From DAOTTI01 sp034437795 (GTDB lineage Bacteria > Chloroflexota > UBA11872 > UBA12225): DNA of 28,408 nt. A program made the position numbers and the translations under genes. Within the stretch, counting starts at the first letter, position 1; each line of letters starts with the position of its first letter. Location: NCBI GenBank assembly GCA_034437795.1, contig DAOTTI010000130.1, positions 1 through 28,408 of the forward strand. The letters run 5' to 3'. Below the pieces are notes generated by a model, which had not been told where the DNA came from, did no database searches, and saw nothing but the letters and a program-made list of their open reading frames with translations. Shown piece after piece: positions 7,642 through 15,256 of this stretch.

Positions 7642-7889
7642 CAGCCGATCTCATACCGCAGCTCGTCGTTGGTGACGTCATCGCCGACTGCAATCTGCTC
7701 CCGCGCCTCCTGCGCCCCGATCCCCTCATCCTTGGTTTCGACCTCGTTGTCGTAGGGCGCCATCAGCAGCTTGAGCCGTAGCAGGTCCACCGTACGGTCT
7801 CGCAATCCGAGCAGCACCTGCTGCGCCAGCAGCAGTTCCTTCTCCGGAAGCTCATCAATGAGCCGGTGGAGCGCCTCTTTGGTGGTCAT
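7638..7889 (-). CDS. Antitoxin-like protein (RelB-type, addiction module)
   Basis: 83-residue acidic protein, MTTKEALHRLIDELPEKELL at the start, ending TKDEGIGAQEAREQIAVGDDVTNDELRYEIGW. The helical N-terminus followed by an EAREQIAVGD-like segment is typical of small antitoxins encoded before RelE/ParE toxins, which neutralise the toxin and often repress their own promoter. The ATG at 7889 has GGAAGG 6 nt upstream; a TTG two codons earlier is less likely. Its TGA overlaps the GTG of the toxin remnant. The antitoxin frame is undamaged although its partner is broken. The family call rests on pattern and context, not on a strong motif. Confidence 0.72.
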   Translation of the reverse strand: MTTKEALHRLIDELPEKELLLAQQVLLGLRDRTVDLLRLKLLMAPYDNEVETKDEGIGAQEAREQIAVGDDVTNDELRYEIGW

Positions 7890-8016
7890 TCCCAACCTTC
7901 CTAACGTTCCCGATGGTCCCCCGCCTTAAGCCTACCGCCTCCCGCCACGCCCACGCTTGGCCCGGCCTCCTGGGGGCCGCAGGCGCACGGCCCTACACCT
8001 TGAACTTTGAGCGGGC

Positions 8017-9036
8017 CTATTCGGATGGCAGTACCAGCACCTTCAGCGACGCGCCGGCCTCGCGCGCCAGGCGCAGCGCCTCCCCCGCGCGCGCCAGCTC
8101 GAACTGGTGCGTGATCAGCGCCTCCGCCTGCACCTGGCCCGTTGCCAGCAGGCGCAGGGCCTCGCGCGTGTCCGCAGGGCCGGCGGAATAGGAGCTGACG
8201 ACCGTCTGCTCCCCGAAGAAGAGACGGTAGGGCTCGATTGCCACCATAACGCCGGGCGGCGGCGGTGCGAACAGCAGCACCGTCGCCCCCGGGCCGGCCA
8301 GCGTCAGCCCCTGCTCCGTCGCCGCCCCGCTGCCAGCGCAGACGATCACCGCGTCCGCCCCGCCGGGGCCAAGCACCTCACCGGCTTCGGCCGGCGCCAC
8401 CGCCTCATCCGCTCCCAGCCGCCGTGCCATCTCCCGCCGGAACGGCACCGGCTCGCTCACCACGATCCGGCCGGCCCCCCGCAGGCGCAGCAGCTGCACA
8501 AAGAGCAGCCCCATCGCCCCGCTCCCGACGACGGCCGCCACGTCCCCAGGATGCAGGGCCACCCGTCCCAGCGCGCGCACGCAGCAGGCCAGCGGCTCGA
8601 TCACCGTCGCCGCCGCAAACGACAGAGCCGGTGGCAGGGCCAGCACGTCACGGCTCGCGTTCGGCGCCGGCACGCGGATGTACTCGGCGAACCCGCCGGG
8701 GTCGATGTTGGTGGCGTGGAAGGTCTGGCACAGCGTCTCGTGCCCCCGCCGGCAGAAGCGGCAGGCGCCGCAGGGGACATGATGGTGGACGAACACCCGC
8801 GTGCCGGGCGCAAACGGCGCCCCGGCGCCGGCCGCCACCACCTCCCCGGCCGGCTCGTGGCCTAACACCAGCGGGCGCCCATCGCGCATCTTCTGGCGCA
8901 GGTACCAGTCCATCGTGTCCGAGCCACAGATGCCGCAGGCGCCGACGCGCACCAGCAGCTCACCGGGACCAATCTCCGGCCGCGGCGCCTCTTCCACGCG
9001 GACGTCATCCGGCCCGTAGTACCTGGCTACTCTCAT
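8017..9036 (-). CDS. Zinc-dependent medium-chain dehydrogenase (threonine/sorbitol dehydrogenase-like)
   Basis: 339-residue MDR oxidoreductase. Catalytic zinc motifs are GACGICGSDTMDWY and LGHEPAGEVVAAG; the structural zinc loop is CGACRFCRRGHETLC. EPLACCVRAL is followed by the nucleotide-binding VAAVVGSGAMGLLFVQLL. ATG at 9036. It is the last gene of a minus-strand set with the cupin (27 bp upstream) and a second MDR, so a shared carbohydrate or hydroxyacid pathway is likely. A HATNIDPGGFAEYIRVP segment is typical of the subfamily without a settled substrate. Cytoplasmic. Confidence 0.87.
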   Translation of the reverse strand: MRVARYYGPDDVRVEEAPRPEIGPGELLVRVGACGICGSDTMDWYLRQKMRDGRPLVLGHEPAGEVVAAGAGAPFAPGTRVFVHHHVPCGACRFCRRGHETLCQTFHATNIDPGGFAEYIRVPAPNASRDVLALPPALSFAAATVIEPLACCVRALGRVALHPGDVAAVVGSGAMGLLFVQLLRLRGAGRIVVSEPVPFRREMARRLGADEAVAPAEAGEVLGPGGADAVIVCAGSGAATEQGLTLAGPGATVLLFAPPPPGVMVAIEPYRLFFGEQTVVSSYSAGPADTREALRLLATGQVQAEALITHQFELARAGEALRLAREAGASLKVLVLPSE

Positions 9037-9063
9037 GCGCCGTCGGTATCCCGTGGCCCAGGC

Positions 9064-9528
9064 TCAGCAGCGCTCGGGCGCGCCGCCTGCGGTCGAACGC
9101 TCCTCGCCCGCCGCCGAGGCCTGGGCCTGCGCGCCGTCCGCCGGCCCCTGGCCATCCGCTGCCGCCTTGGGTGGCGCCACGCACAGAAAGCCCAGCGGCT
9201 CATCGCCCGTAGCGTGAAACCAGTGCTTCTCGAACGGCGGGATGTAGATCACGTCGCCGGGGCCAATCTCCACCGTCTCCTCGCCCAGCAGCACCGACCC
9301 GCGCCCGCGCAGCACGTACACGCCGTGGTCGTGGGCGTGCTCGTCGAATGACGACCACCCGCCAGGCTGGATCTCGAAGTAGCGCAGGCCGTAGTGCTGC
9401 GCGCCGTCCTCAGGGCCGATCAGCGTCCGCCGGCTGGCCCCCAGCGTCGCGCCCTCGTACCGGTGGATTGGCGCGTTCTCCCAGTCCAGCGCGCCATCGC
9501 GACCGATAAATCTGCGGATGACTGCCAT
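9064..9528 (-). CDS. Cupin-domain protein
   Basis: 154-residue single-domain cupin. Motif 1 is HAHDHGVYVLRGRGSVLLGEE and motif 2 is GPGDVIYIPPFEKHWFHATG, giving the usual histidine set for a divalent metal in a small beta-barrel. Such proteins act as sugar or sugar-acid isomerases, dioxygenases or binding proteins. The last 35 or so residues are Ala/Gly/Gln-rich and look disordered. The ATG at 9528 follows a purine-rich AGGGAG. It sits between two MDR dehydrogenase genes on the same strand and is probably co-transcribed, so a role on the same substrate is likely. Confidence 0.82.
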   Translation of the reverse strand: MAVIRRFIGRDGALDWENAPIHRYEGATLGASRRTLIGPEDGAQHYGLRYFEIQPGGWSSFDEHAHDHGVYVLRGRGSVLLGEETVEIGPGDVIYIPPFEKHWFHATGDEPLGFLCVAPPKAAADGQGPADGAQAQASAAGEERSTAGGAPERC

Positions 9529-9619
9529 CTCAGCTCCCTGTAACTCCTGCGGCCTTCGTCGCGCACGCGGCGGAGCGCCGGCAGTCCGGACGGGCGCCTC
9601 TGACGCGTGCCGCGATCCT

Positions 9620-10645
9620 TTACGGCGTAATCACGTACTTGAGCCCCTCCCGCGCGGCCATGCGCCGCAGCGCCTCCAGCACCCCATCAAGCGGAAAGGC
9701 GCCGCTCAGCAAGGGCGCGGGATCGACCCGGCCGGAGGTAATCAGCCCCAGCGCCGCCGCCGCATGGCGCGGGTGGTAGTGAAAGGTCCCTTTCAGCGTC
9801 AGCTCGCCATAATGCAGGTCCCCTGCATCGACCTCCAGCGCCGTTCCGGGCGCGCATCCGCCAAAGAAGAGCACCGTCCCACCCTTCCGCGCCATGGCCA
9901 GCGCCTGCCGCCACGCCTCGAGCGTACCAACCGCCTCGATCACCCGGTCCGCCCCTCGCCCGCCGTTGGCCAGCGCCCGCACCGCCGCCACCGGCTCGCC
10001 CGCGGACGGATCCACCACGTGCGCCGCGCCAAAGGCGCGCGCCACCTGGCGGCGCTCCGCGTGGCGGTCGCACACGATCACCTGCGCGCCGGCCAGCGCC
10101 GCCAGCCGCGTGAGCAGCAGTCCCAGCGCGCCGCCCCCGACGATGGCCACCTGGTCGCCCGGCTGGATCTCCGCCACTTCGACCGCCCGCACGGTGCAGG
10201 CCAGGGGCTCCATCAGCGCAGCGTGCGCCAGCGGCAGGCCGTCCGGTACGGGATACAGATTGATGTCTACGATGCGCGCTGGAATGGTGGCGTACGTCGC
10301 AAAGGCGCCCCAGAAGAAGACCGGGTCCTCGCACAGCGAGAACCGCTGCCGCCGGCAGAAGAAGCACTGCCCGCAGGGCGCGGAGTTGGCGGCCACCACC
10401 CGCTGGCCCGGCCGGAACCGGTCCACACCCGGCCCAACTGCGGCCACCTTCCCTGCCAGCTCGTGGCCGAACGGCGCCGGCAGGCCGGCGATCTTGGGGT
10501 AGCTCCCCCGCCGGTAGATCTTCAGATCCGTGCCGCAGGTCAGCGCCGCGGCCACGCGCAGCACCACCTCCCCCGGCCGCGGCTCCGGCCGCGGCGCGTC
10601 CACCAGGCGCGCGTCCTCCGGCCCGTACAGCAGCCACGCACGCAT
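9620..10645 (-). CDS. Zinc-dependent medium-chain dehydrogenase
   Basis: 341-residue MDR enzyme. Motifs: ALTCGTDLKIYRRG and FGHELAGKVAAVG (catalytic zinc), CGQCFFCRRQRFSLC (structural zinc), EPLACTVRAVEVAEI, and VAIVGGGALGLLLTRLA (Rossmann fold). The frame stays open to 10870, but MRAWLLYGPEDARLVDAPRP is the normal N-terminus and the ATG at 10645 follows GAGGGGGG. It is the first gene of the MDR-cupin-MDR set. The CGTD rather than CGSD motif, together with GTFHYHPRHAAAALGLITSG, places it in a different subfamily from the enzyme at 8017-9036, so the two probably catalyse different steps. Confidence 0.87.
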   Translation of the reverse strand: MRAWLLYGPEDARLVDAPRPEPRPGEVVLRVAAALTCGTDLKIYRRGSYPKIAGLPAPFGHELAGKVAAVGPGVDRFRPGQRVVAANSAPCGQCFFCRRQRFSLCEDPVFFWGAFATYATIPARIVDINLYPVPDGLPLAHAALMEPLACTVRAVEVAEIQPGDQVAIVGGGALGLLLTRLAALAGAQVIVCDRHAERRQVARAFGAAHVVDPSAGEPVAAVRALANGGRGADRVIEAVGTLEAWRQALAMARKGGTVLFFGGCAPGTALEVDAGDLHYGELTLKGTFHYHPRHAAAALGLITSGRVDPAPLLSGAFPLDGVLEALRRMAAREGLKYVITP

Positions 10646-10800
10646 CCTGCCCCCCTCACGTTCCACGCCCGCCGCCGGCCACCCCCGATCCTCAGCCCCC
10701 GTCGCCGACCACGCCCTATCCTCGGCGCGCGCCGGCGACTGGCTCATCTCCGGCGCCGCGCGCCGCGCGCCCGCGGCCATCTCCGCTGAACCCGTCATTC
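10646..10800 (-). repeat. Degenerate tandem repeat upstream of the MDR start
   Basis: Between the start at 10645 and a possible ATG near 10799 the minus-strand frame reads RAEDRAWSATGAEDRGWPAAG, a roughly 30-bp unit copied at least twice with divergence; two weaker copies lie further upstream. It is in frame with the dehydrogenase but outside the conserved MDR domain, so it is treated as non-coding or a dispensable extension. Confidence 0.45.
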
Positions 10801-10820
10801 CTACCACCTTCCTCCAGAAG

Positions 10821-10897
10821 CGTCCCCCCTCGTACAGGGCGAGGGTTAGGGTGAGGGCCCTACTCGCCACTCGCTACTCGCTACTCGCCACTCGCTC
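10821..10897. repeat. Composite dispersed repeat: palindromic unit plus heptamer array
   Basis: One degraded unit (CCCCCTCGTACAGGGCGAGG with GTTAGGGTGAGGG) lies at 10825-10858. About five heptamers of CTCGCCA/CTCGCTA follow, up to 10897. The array overlaps the 3' end of the minus-strand molybdenum enzyme and provides its TAG stop (10881-10883) and last few residues. Confidence 0.75.
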
Positions 10898-13475
10898 GCA
10901 GCGCCGGCTGCAGGGGCATGGACCGCAGCCGGAGACCGGTTGCGTCGTAGATGGCGTTGGCGACGGCGGGGGCGATCCCCACGATAGGGGTCTCGCCAGC
11001 GCCGACCGAGGGCAGGTCCTTGCGGTCGAGCAGGACCGTCTCGATCTGGGGCACGTCGCCGAAGCGGGGGACGCGGTACTGCGAGAAGCGCGGATTGAGG
11101 ATCCTGCCGTCCTCGAACTCGATCGCCTCCCAGAGCGCTCCGCCCAGCCCCTGCACGATGGCCCCCTCGATCTGGTTGCGGACGTTGTCCGGGTTGACGA
11201 TGGCGCCGCACTCGAAGGCCTCTACCACGCGTACCACCCGCACCTCGCCCGTGGTGGCGTCGACCCGGACCTCGGCGCAGGTGGCGACGTAGCTGCCTTT
11301 CTCCGAGCCGGCGGCTAGGCCGAAGCCGGTCACCCCATCCGAACGCGGCCGCCGCTGCCAGCCAAATGACTCGGCGGCGGCCTCGAGCACGGCGCGCAGG
11401 CGCGGATCACGCAGGTTCTTCAGACGGAAGGCCAGCGGGTCCATGCCGGCTACCTGCGCCAGTTCGTCCATGTGGCTCTCCCGCGCGAAGTGGTTGGCCG
11501 TGGCGGCCAGCGCGCGATAGGACCCCTGGCGCAGGGGCGTGCGCGTGACGTGGAATTCGATGTGCTGGTGCGGGACGTCGTAGGGGGTGCGGATGGCGGC
11601 CGCGCCGGCGTTGTAGTTGTGGTACTCCCAGGCGAGCAGCGTGCCGTCCGCTCGCACGCCGCTGGTGATCTCGATCAGTGCGGCGGGGCGGAAGTAGGCC
11701 CAGGTGAACTCCTCCTCCCGCGTCCACACCACCTTCACCGGCCGGCCCGCGGCCCTGGCCAGACGGGCGGCCTCGATCGCCGCGTCGCCGTAGTGCTTGC
11801 CGCCGTAGCCGGAGCCGGTGTCCGGCACGATCACGCGCACCCGCTCCTCAGGGATGCCGAACGCCTCGGCCAGCTGCGCCCGCACGCCGAAGGGGCGCTG
11901 CGTGCCGGTCCAGACGGTCAACGTCTCCCCCTCCCACTCCGCCACCGCGGCGCGGGGCTCCAGCGGGGCGTGCGCGATGTAGGCGGCGGTGTAGGTCTGG
12001 CGCAGGGTGTGGTCGGCCTCGGCAAGACCCTGCTGGATGGAGCCGCTGGCATGCTGCACCCCGCCGGAGTACCGCTGCCTGGTCTCGCTCTCCGCCGGAT
12101 GGGTCCGCAGATACTCGAAGAGCGTGCGGCTGGACGGCTGCGGCGGGGGCGCGCTCCATGCCGGACGCAGGGCCGCCAGCGCGCGCTCGGCTGTGGACGG
12201 GTCCGGCGCCGCCACCGCCGCAAAGTCCCCTTCGTGCACCACCAGTACCCCCGGGAGCGCGCGAGCCGCCTGCGTCTCCAGCGCGACCAGGGCCGCGCCC
12301 AAGGCCGGCGGGCGGAGCACCTTTCCGTAGAGCATGCCGGGGCGCCGCACGTCGGAGGCGAAGCGATGGGCGCCGGTCACGAGGTCGCGGGCGTTGACCT
12401 TTGGCGCGGACGTGCCGGCCACCGTCCAGCGCGCCGCCGGCGTGGTCGGGGCATCCTCGGGGATCTGCTCGGTGAGCGGCCGGCCGCCGGCCAGCTCGGC
12501 GAACGTGAGCGACTGCCCGGTTTCGGGGTGCGTGACGGAGCCGCCGGCGATCACCAGGTCGGCGCGAGTGGCCTCCCAGCGTTCGGCAGCCCAGTCCAGC
12601 AGCAGCTCGCGCAGGGCCGCGGCCGCGCGCCGGAGCTGCGGGGCCATCCCCGGGGTGGTGCGGCTGCCGAACGTGCCGCGGTCGAACGGCGTCCGCTCGG
12701 TGTCGGCCATGATCAGACGAACCGCCTCCAGGGGTAGGCGCAGCTCGTCGGCCACCGCCTGGGCGAGGGAGGTGCGGATCCCCTGACCCACCTCGACCTT
12801 GCCGGTGAAGACGGTCAGCGTGTTGTCCAGGTTGACCTGGAGCCAGGCGCCGATCGCCGACGGGGGAAGAGCCCTCACCCCCTGCCCCGCTCCCTCTTTG
12901 GGAGCGGCGGACGATGGAGCGCCAGCCTGCCCCGCCGCCACTGGCTCTGCTCCCCTTCCCCCCACAATGGGGGAAGGGGCCGTGGGATGAGGGGCGTGCG
13001 CCGGTTGCATGGTGGCGGCGCGCTGGATGGCGCGGGTGATGCGGGGGTAGGTGCCACAGCGGCAGATGTTGTTCTGCATCAGCTCAGCGATCTGCTGCTG
13101 CGTCGGCTGAGGGCACTGGCGAAGCACAGCGGCGCCGCGCATGAGCATGCCGGGGGTGCAGTAGCCGCACTGCATGGCGGCGCAGTCGATGAAGGCCCGC
13201 TGGAGGGGATGGAGGTCACCGCCTCCCTCGCTCTGGGCCAGGCCCTCGATGGTGACAATCTGCCGGCCGGCGGCGGCAGCGACGGGCGTGATGCAGGCGG
13301 GGACAGGCTCCCCGTCCAGAAGGACGATGCAGGCGCCGCACTGGCCTTCGCCGCAGCCGTACTTAGTGCCGGTGAGGTCGAGCTCGTCCCGCAGCACGCT
13401 GAGCAGCGTGCGGTCGAGGCCGGCCGCCACGGTCCTGGGTTCGCCGTTGACGTGGAGAGAGATGCTCCGGGACAT
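10881..13475 (-). CDS. Single-chain xanthine dehydrogenase/isoquinoline oxidoreductase-family enzyme ([2Fe-2S] domain fused to molybdopterin domain)
   Basis: 864-residue molybdenum hydroxylase. Residues 1-155 carry two [2Fe-2S] clusters: CGEGQCGAC…C (Cys41, 46, 49, 61) and CGYC…CRC (Cys103, 106, 138, 140). From about residue 205 the large subunit follows, with VFTGKVEVGQGIRTSLAQ, GSGYGGKHYGDAAIEAARLA, RQGSYRALAATANHFARESH and the catalytic-Glu motif VGAGETPIVG (Glu828). These parts are usually separate iorA/iorB-like genes, and a separate FAD subunit is absent. There is no Tat signal, which these large subunits often have. The joining linker (about 162-202) is encoded by two copies of the dispersed palindromic repeat. 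The start could also be GTG at 13484 or 13499. The last residues, SGE, come from a heptamer array. Substrate unknown: an N-heterocycle or aldehyde is likely from the family. Confidence 0.87.
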   Translation of the reverse strand: MSRSISLHVNGEPRTVAAGLDRTLLSVLRDELDLTGTKYGCGEGQCGACIVLLDGEPVPACITPVAAAAGRQIVTIEGLAQSEGGGDLHPLQRAFIDCAAMQCGYCTPGMLMRGAAVLRQCPQPTQQQIAELMQNNICRCGTYPRITRAIQRAATMQPAHAPHPTAPSPIVGGRGAEPVAAGQAGAPSSAAPKEGAGQGVRALPPSAIGAWLQVNLDNTLTVFTGKVEVGQGIRTSLAQAVADELRLPLEAVRLIMADTERTPFDRGTFGSRTTPGMAPQLRRAAAALRELLLDWAAERWEATRADLVIAGGSVTHPETGQSLTFAELAGGRPLTEQIPEDAPTTPAARWTVAGTSAPKVNARDLVTGAHRFASDVRRPGMLYGKVLRPPALGAALVALETQAARALPGVLVVHEGDFAAVAAPDPSTAERALAALRPAWSAPPPQPSSRTLFEYLRTHPAESETRQRYSGGVQHASGSIQQGLAEADHTLRQTYTAAYIAHAPLEPRAAVAEWEGETLTVWTGTQRPFGVRAQLAEAFGIPEERVRVIVPDTGSGYGGKHYGDAAIEAARLARAAGRPVKVVWTREEEFTWAYFRPAALIEITSGVRADGTLLAWEYHNYNAGAAAIRTPYDVPHQHIEFHVTRTPLRQGSYRALAATANHFARESHMDELAQVAGMDPLAFRLKNLRDPRLRAVLEAAAESFGWQRRPRSDGVTGFGLAAGSEKGSYVATCAEVRVDATTGEVRVVRVVEAFECGAIVNPDNVRNQIEGAIVQGLGGALWEAIEFEDGRILNPRFSQYRVPRFGDVPQIETVLLDRKDLPSVGAGETPIVGIAPAVANAIYDATGLRLRSMPLQPALRASGE
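12869..12982. repeat. Dispersed palindromic repeats inside the molybdenum-enzyme gene
   Basis: At 12869-12907 is an inverted-orientation copy of the family, GCCCTCACCCC followed by GCTCCCTCTTTGGGAGC. At about 12950-12980 is a second palindrome, CCCCTTCCCC…GGGGAAGGGG. Both are in frame and translated as the Gly/Ala/Pro-rich linker between the two redox domains. Confidence 0.7.
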
Positions 13476-13523
13476 CGCCTTCACACTACCACTGATCACT
13501 GTGCCACATCCACTCGCCCCCGC

Positions 13524-13847
13524 CTACCTAGCCGGCCGCGCGTACCCTAGTACCTGGCCGCGGTGTTTCTGCTGTGTTCCGCAATCTGGCCTGCATCCAG
13601 CAGGATCACCGTGGTGGAGTATTGGCGCCTTGAGCCTCTTCTTCGCCTCGGCCAGTGCCGCCCCCAGATCCGCAAGCGCGAACACGTAGCTTCCCCCTGA
13701 GCGAAGAGCAACGATCTCAATGGTGAGCGCATCCATGGATGGATCGCGGATGATCTCCGCCCACTGCTCGTCTCCGTGCCACAGCTCGGCGAAGAGATCT
13801 TCCCTTTGTGGGTCGCTGGCGATGGTGGCCGCCATCTTCGTACTCAT
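13524..13847 (-). CDS. Small acidic partner protein, probable immunity/antitoxin to the adjacent toxin-like protein
   Basis: 107 residues. The core reads ATIASDPQREDLFAELWHGD, EQWAEIIRDPSMDALTIEIV, then FALADLGAALAEAKKRLK. It resembles small proteins, recalled from similar two-gene units, that accompany the LTKAGRALQ…GRFIGFLEP toxin type. Its ATG overlaps the toxin stop codon as ATGA, implying translational coupling. Such proteins usually end just after the AEAKKRL helix; here a Cys/His/Gly-rich tail of about 35 residues (PILHHGDPAGCRPDCGTQQK…) continues to 13524, possibly from a frameshift or lost stop. The immunity role is inference from context and resemblance. Confidence 0.6.
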   Translation of the reverse strand: MSTKMAATIASDPQREDLFAELWHGDEQWAEIIRDPSMDALTIEIVALRSGGSYVFALADLGAALAEAKKRLKAPILHHGDPAGCRPDCGTQQKHRGQVLGYARPAR

Positions 13848-14182
13848 GGCTCGAGAAATCCTATGAACGTTCCTGCTGCGTCCTCGCTTATGCCCCTGCC
13901 GTCTGGCGCACGGACCTCTGTTACTTGACCATAGCGCTTGGTCTGGCGTCGAGCGACCTGGGTAAGCGGGTCCGTGAGGATCTGCTCCACCACCCGCTCG
14001 GCAAGGCGGTTGATGGCGCTGGCATCACCGCGGGGCCTGGGGAACACGCTTCCTGGACGGCTCCCGTGCTCCTGGAGCGCTCTCCCTGCCTTCGTCAAGC
14101 CCGCGCGATCTGGTGCGCTGGCAGCCGGCAAGAGCGCCGCGCGCGAGGGCGGGCCGTCAGAGGAACCGCCCCCGTCCGACAC
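13844..14182 (-). CDS. Stand-alone polymorphic-toxin-like C-terminal domain protein
   Basis: About 112 residues. After a Gly/Ser/Pro-rich leader, the core is AGLTKAGRALQEHGSRPGSV, then FPRPRGDASAINRLAERVVE, QILTDPLTQVARRQTKRYGQ, and VTEVRAPDGRGISEDAAGTF before the final IGFLEP. This architecture (LTKAGRALQKHG … APDGRG…G-F-GFLEP end) is recalled from the C-terminal toxin tips of RHS/polymorphic toxins and from free-standing toxin-immunity pairs. Its nuclease or other activity cannot be read from sequence. The start is GTG 14182 (GGTGAG upstream) or TTG 14185. It begins 6 bp after the stop of the recombinase gene and overlaps the next gene by 4 bp, so all three are likely one operon. No signal peptide or delivery domain is present, which favours a cytoplasmic toxin-antitoxin-like role. 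Confidence 0.68.
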   Translation of the reverse strand: MSDGGGSSDGPPSRAALLPAASAPDRAGLTKAGRALQEHGSRPGSVFPRPRGDASAINRLAERVVEQILTDPLTQVARRQTKRYGQVTEVRAPDGRGISEDAAGTFIGFLEP

Positions 14183-14188
14183 CAAAGC

Positions 14189-15256
14189 TCACCTAGCCCC
14201 CGGCCGCCTCACCCGCGCCTCCGGCGGCAGGCTGTAGCGGTCGAACGCCTCCCGCAGGTGAGCCGTCTCATAATGGGCATAGATCTTCTTCGTCGTCTCT
14301 GGCGAGGCGTGCCCCAGAATGTCCTGCACCTCCGAGAGCTTGGCCCCCCGGTTGAGCAGCAGGCTCGCCTTGTCGTGCCGGAAGTCGTGGGGCGAGGCGT
14401 CGATGCCGATCGCCCGCGCGTAGCGCTTCACCACGTTCCAGATGGTCTGCGTCGTCAGGCGGTAGCGGGTGCCCTGCGGGCCCGGCTGCCCGCGGCCGGT
14501 ATCGTGGCGGATGAAGAGGGGGAGATAGTGGTCCTGGCGAGCCTCCAGGTAGGTACGGATGGCGGCCAGCGTGCCCTCGTCGAAGAAGACGACGCGCTCC
14601 TTCTCCCCCTTGCCGGTGATCAGGGCCTGGTCGGCGTGGCCATCCTGCACATCGGTGCGGTTGAGCGCGGCCACCTCGGCGCGGCGCATGGCAGTGCAGT
14701 ACAGGGTGCGGATCAGGGCGCGATCGCGCAGCAGCGTCAGCCGGCGCCGGCGCGCGGCGGCGCTCCCGCCCCCGGGCAGCGGCAGCGAGTCAACGTAGGT
14801 CACAATCTCCGGCAGGCGCCGGTCGATGCGGGGCGTGCGGTAGCCGGGCGGGCGCCCCATCACCTCCCGCAGCCCGGCGCGGAGACGCTCCATCGTCACT
14901 CCCGGCGGCGTGAGCCCGCGCCGTTCCAGGAAACGGTAGAAGGCGCGCGCGCCGGCCAGGTAGGTGAGGTGAGTGGCGCGGGCCGCCCGCCCGTGGCGCC
15001 GCACCAGCCAGACGTAGAAGCGATCCAGCGCGTCCGCCGGCAGGGCGGTGGTAGCGTGCGCCGCCGGGTCGAAGCCCCGCTCACGCAGGTACTCGAAGAA
15101 CCGATCAAGGCCGGTGGCGTAGCACCTGGCCGTCTGGGGCGATTTGCCGGCCAGACTGTCCTCAAAGTCGCGCCGCGCCGCGCTGATGGAACACTCCGGA
15201 TTCGGGGGTGGCGAGGCAAGGCTCATGGTCGCTGCCGCACGCGTGTCCGCTGGCAT
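14189..15256 (-). CDS. Tyrosine recombinase (XerC/D-like, phage-integrase family)
   Basis: 355-residue site-specific recombinase. The N-terminal SAM-like core-binding domain (AARRDFEDSLAGKSPQTARC … HLTYLAGARAFYRFLERRG) is followed by the catalytic domain: TAMRRAEVAAL (Arg191), GKGEKERVV (Lys), PHDFRHDKAS (His290, Arg293), LGHASPETTKKIY (His316, nucleophile Tyr326). All five expected residues are present, so it is probably active. Start ATG 15256; ATG 15226 is an alternative and neither has a strong ribosome binding site. It is longer than housekeeping XerC/D (about 300) because of N-terminal and mid-domain insertions. It heads a three-gene minus-strand cassette with the toxin-like and immunity-like genes. 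No tRNA or obvious att site lies alongside. Confidence 0.9.
   Translation of the reverse strand: MPADTRAAATMSLASPPPNPECSISAARRDFEDSLAGKSPQTARCYATGLDRFFEYLRERGFDPAAHATTALPADALDRFYVWLVRRHGRAARATHLTYLAGARAFYRFLERRGLTPPGVTMERLRAGLREVMGRPPGYRTPRIDRRLPEIVTYVDSLPLPGGGSAAARRRRLTLLRDRALIRTLYCTAMRRAEVAALNRTDVQDGHADQALITGKGEKERVVFFDEGTLAAIRTYLEARQDHYLPLFIRHDTGRGQPGPQGTRYRLTTQTIWNVVKRYARAIGIDASPHDFRHDKASLLLNRGAKLSEVQDILGHASPETTKKIYAHYETAHLREAFDRYSLPPEARVRRPGAR

Noticed and set aside
9518..10789. Long plus-strand frame opposite the MDR gene
   Set aside because: Arg/Pro/His-rich shadow of a clear minus-strand dehydrogenase; such antisense frames are expected at this GC content.
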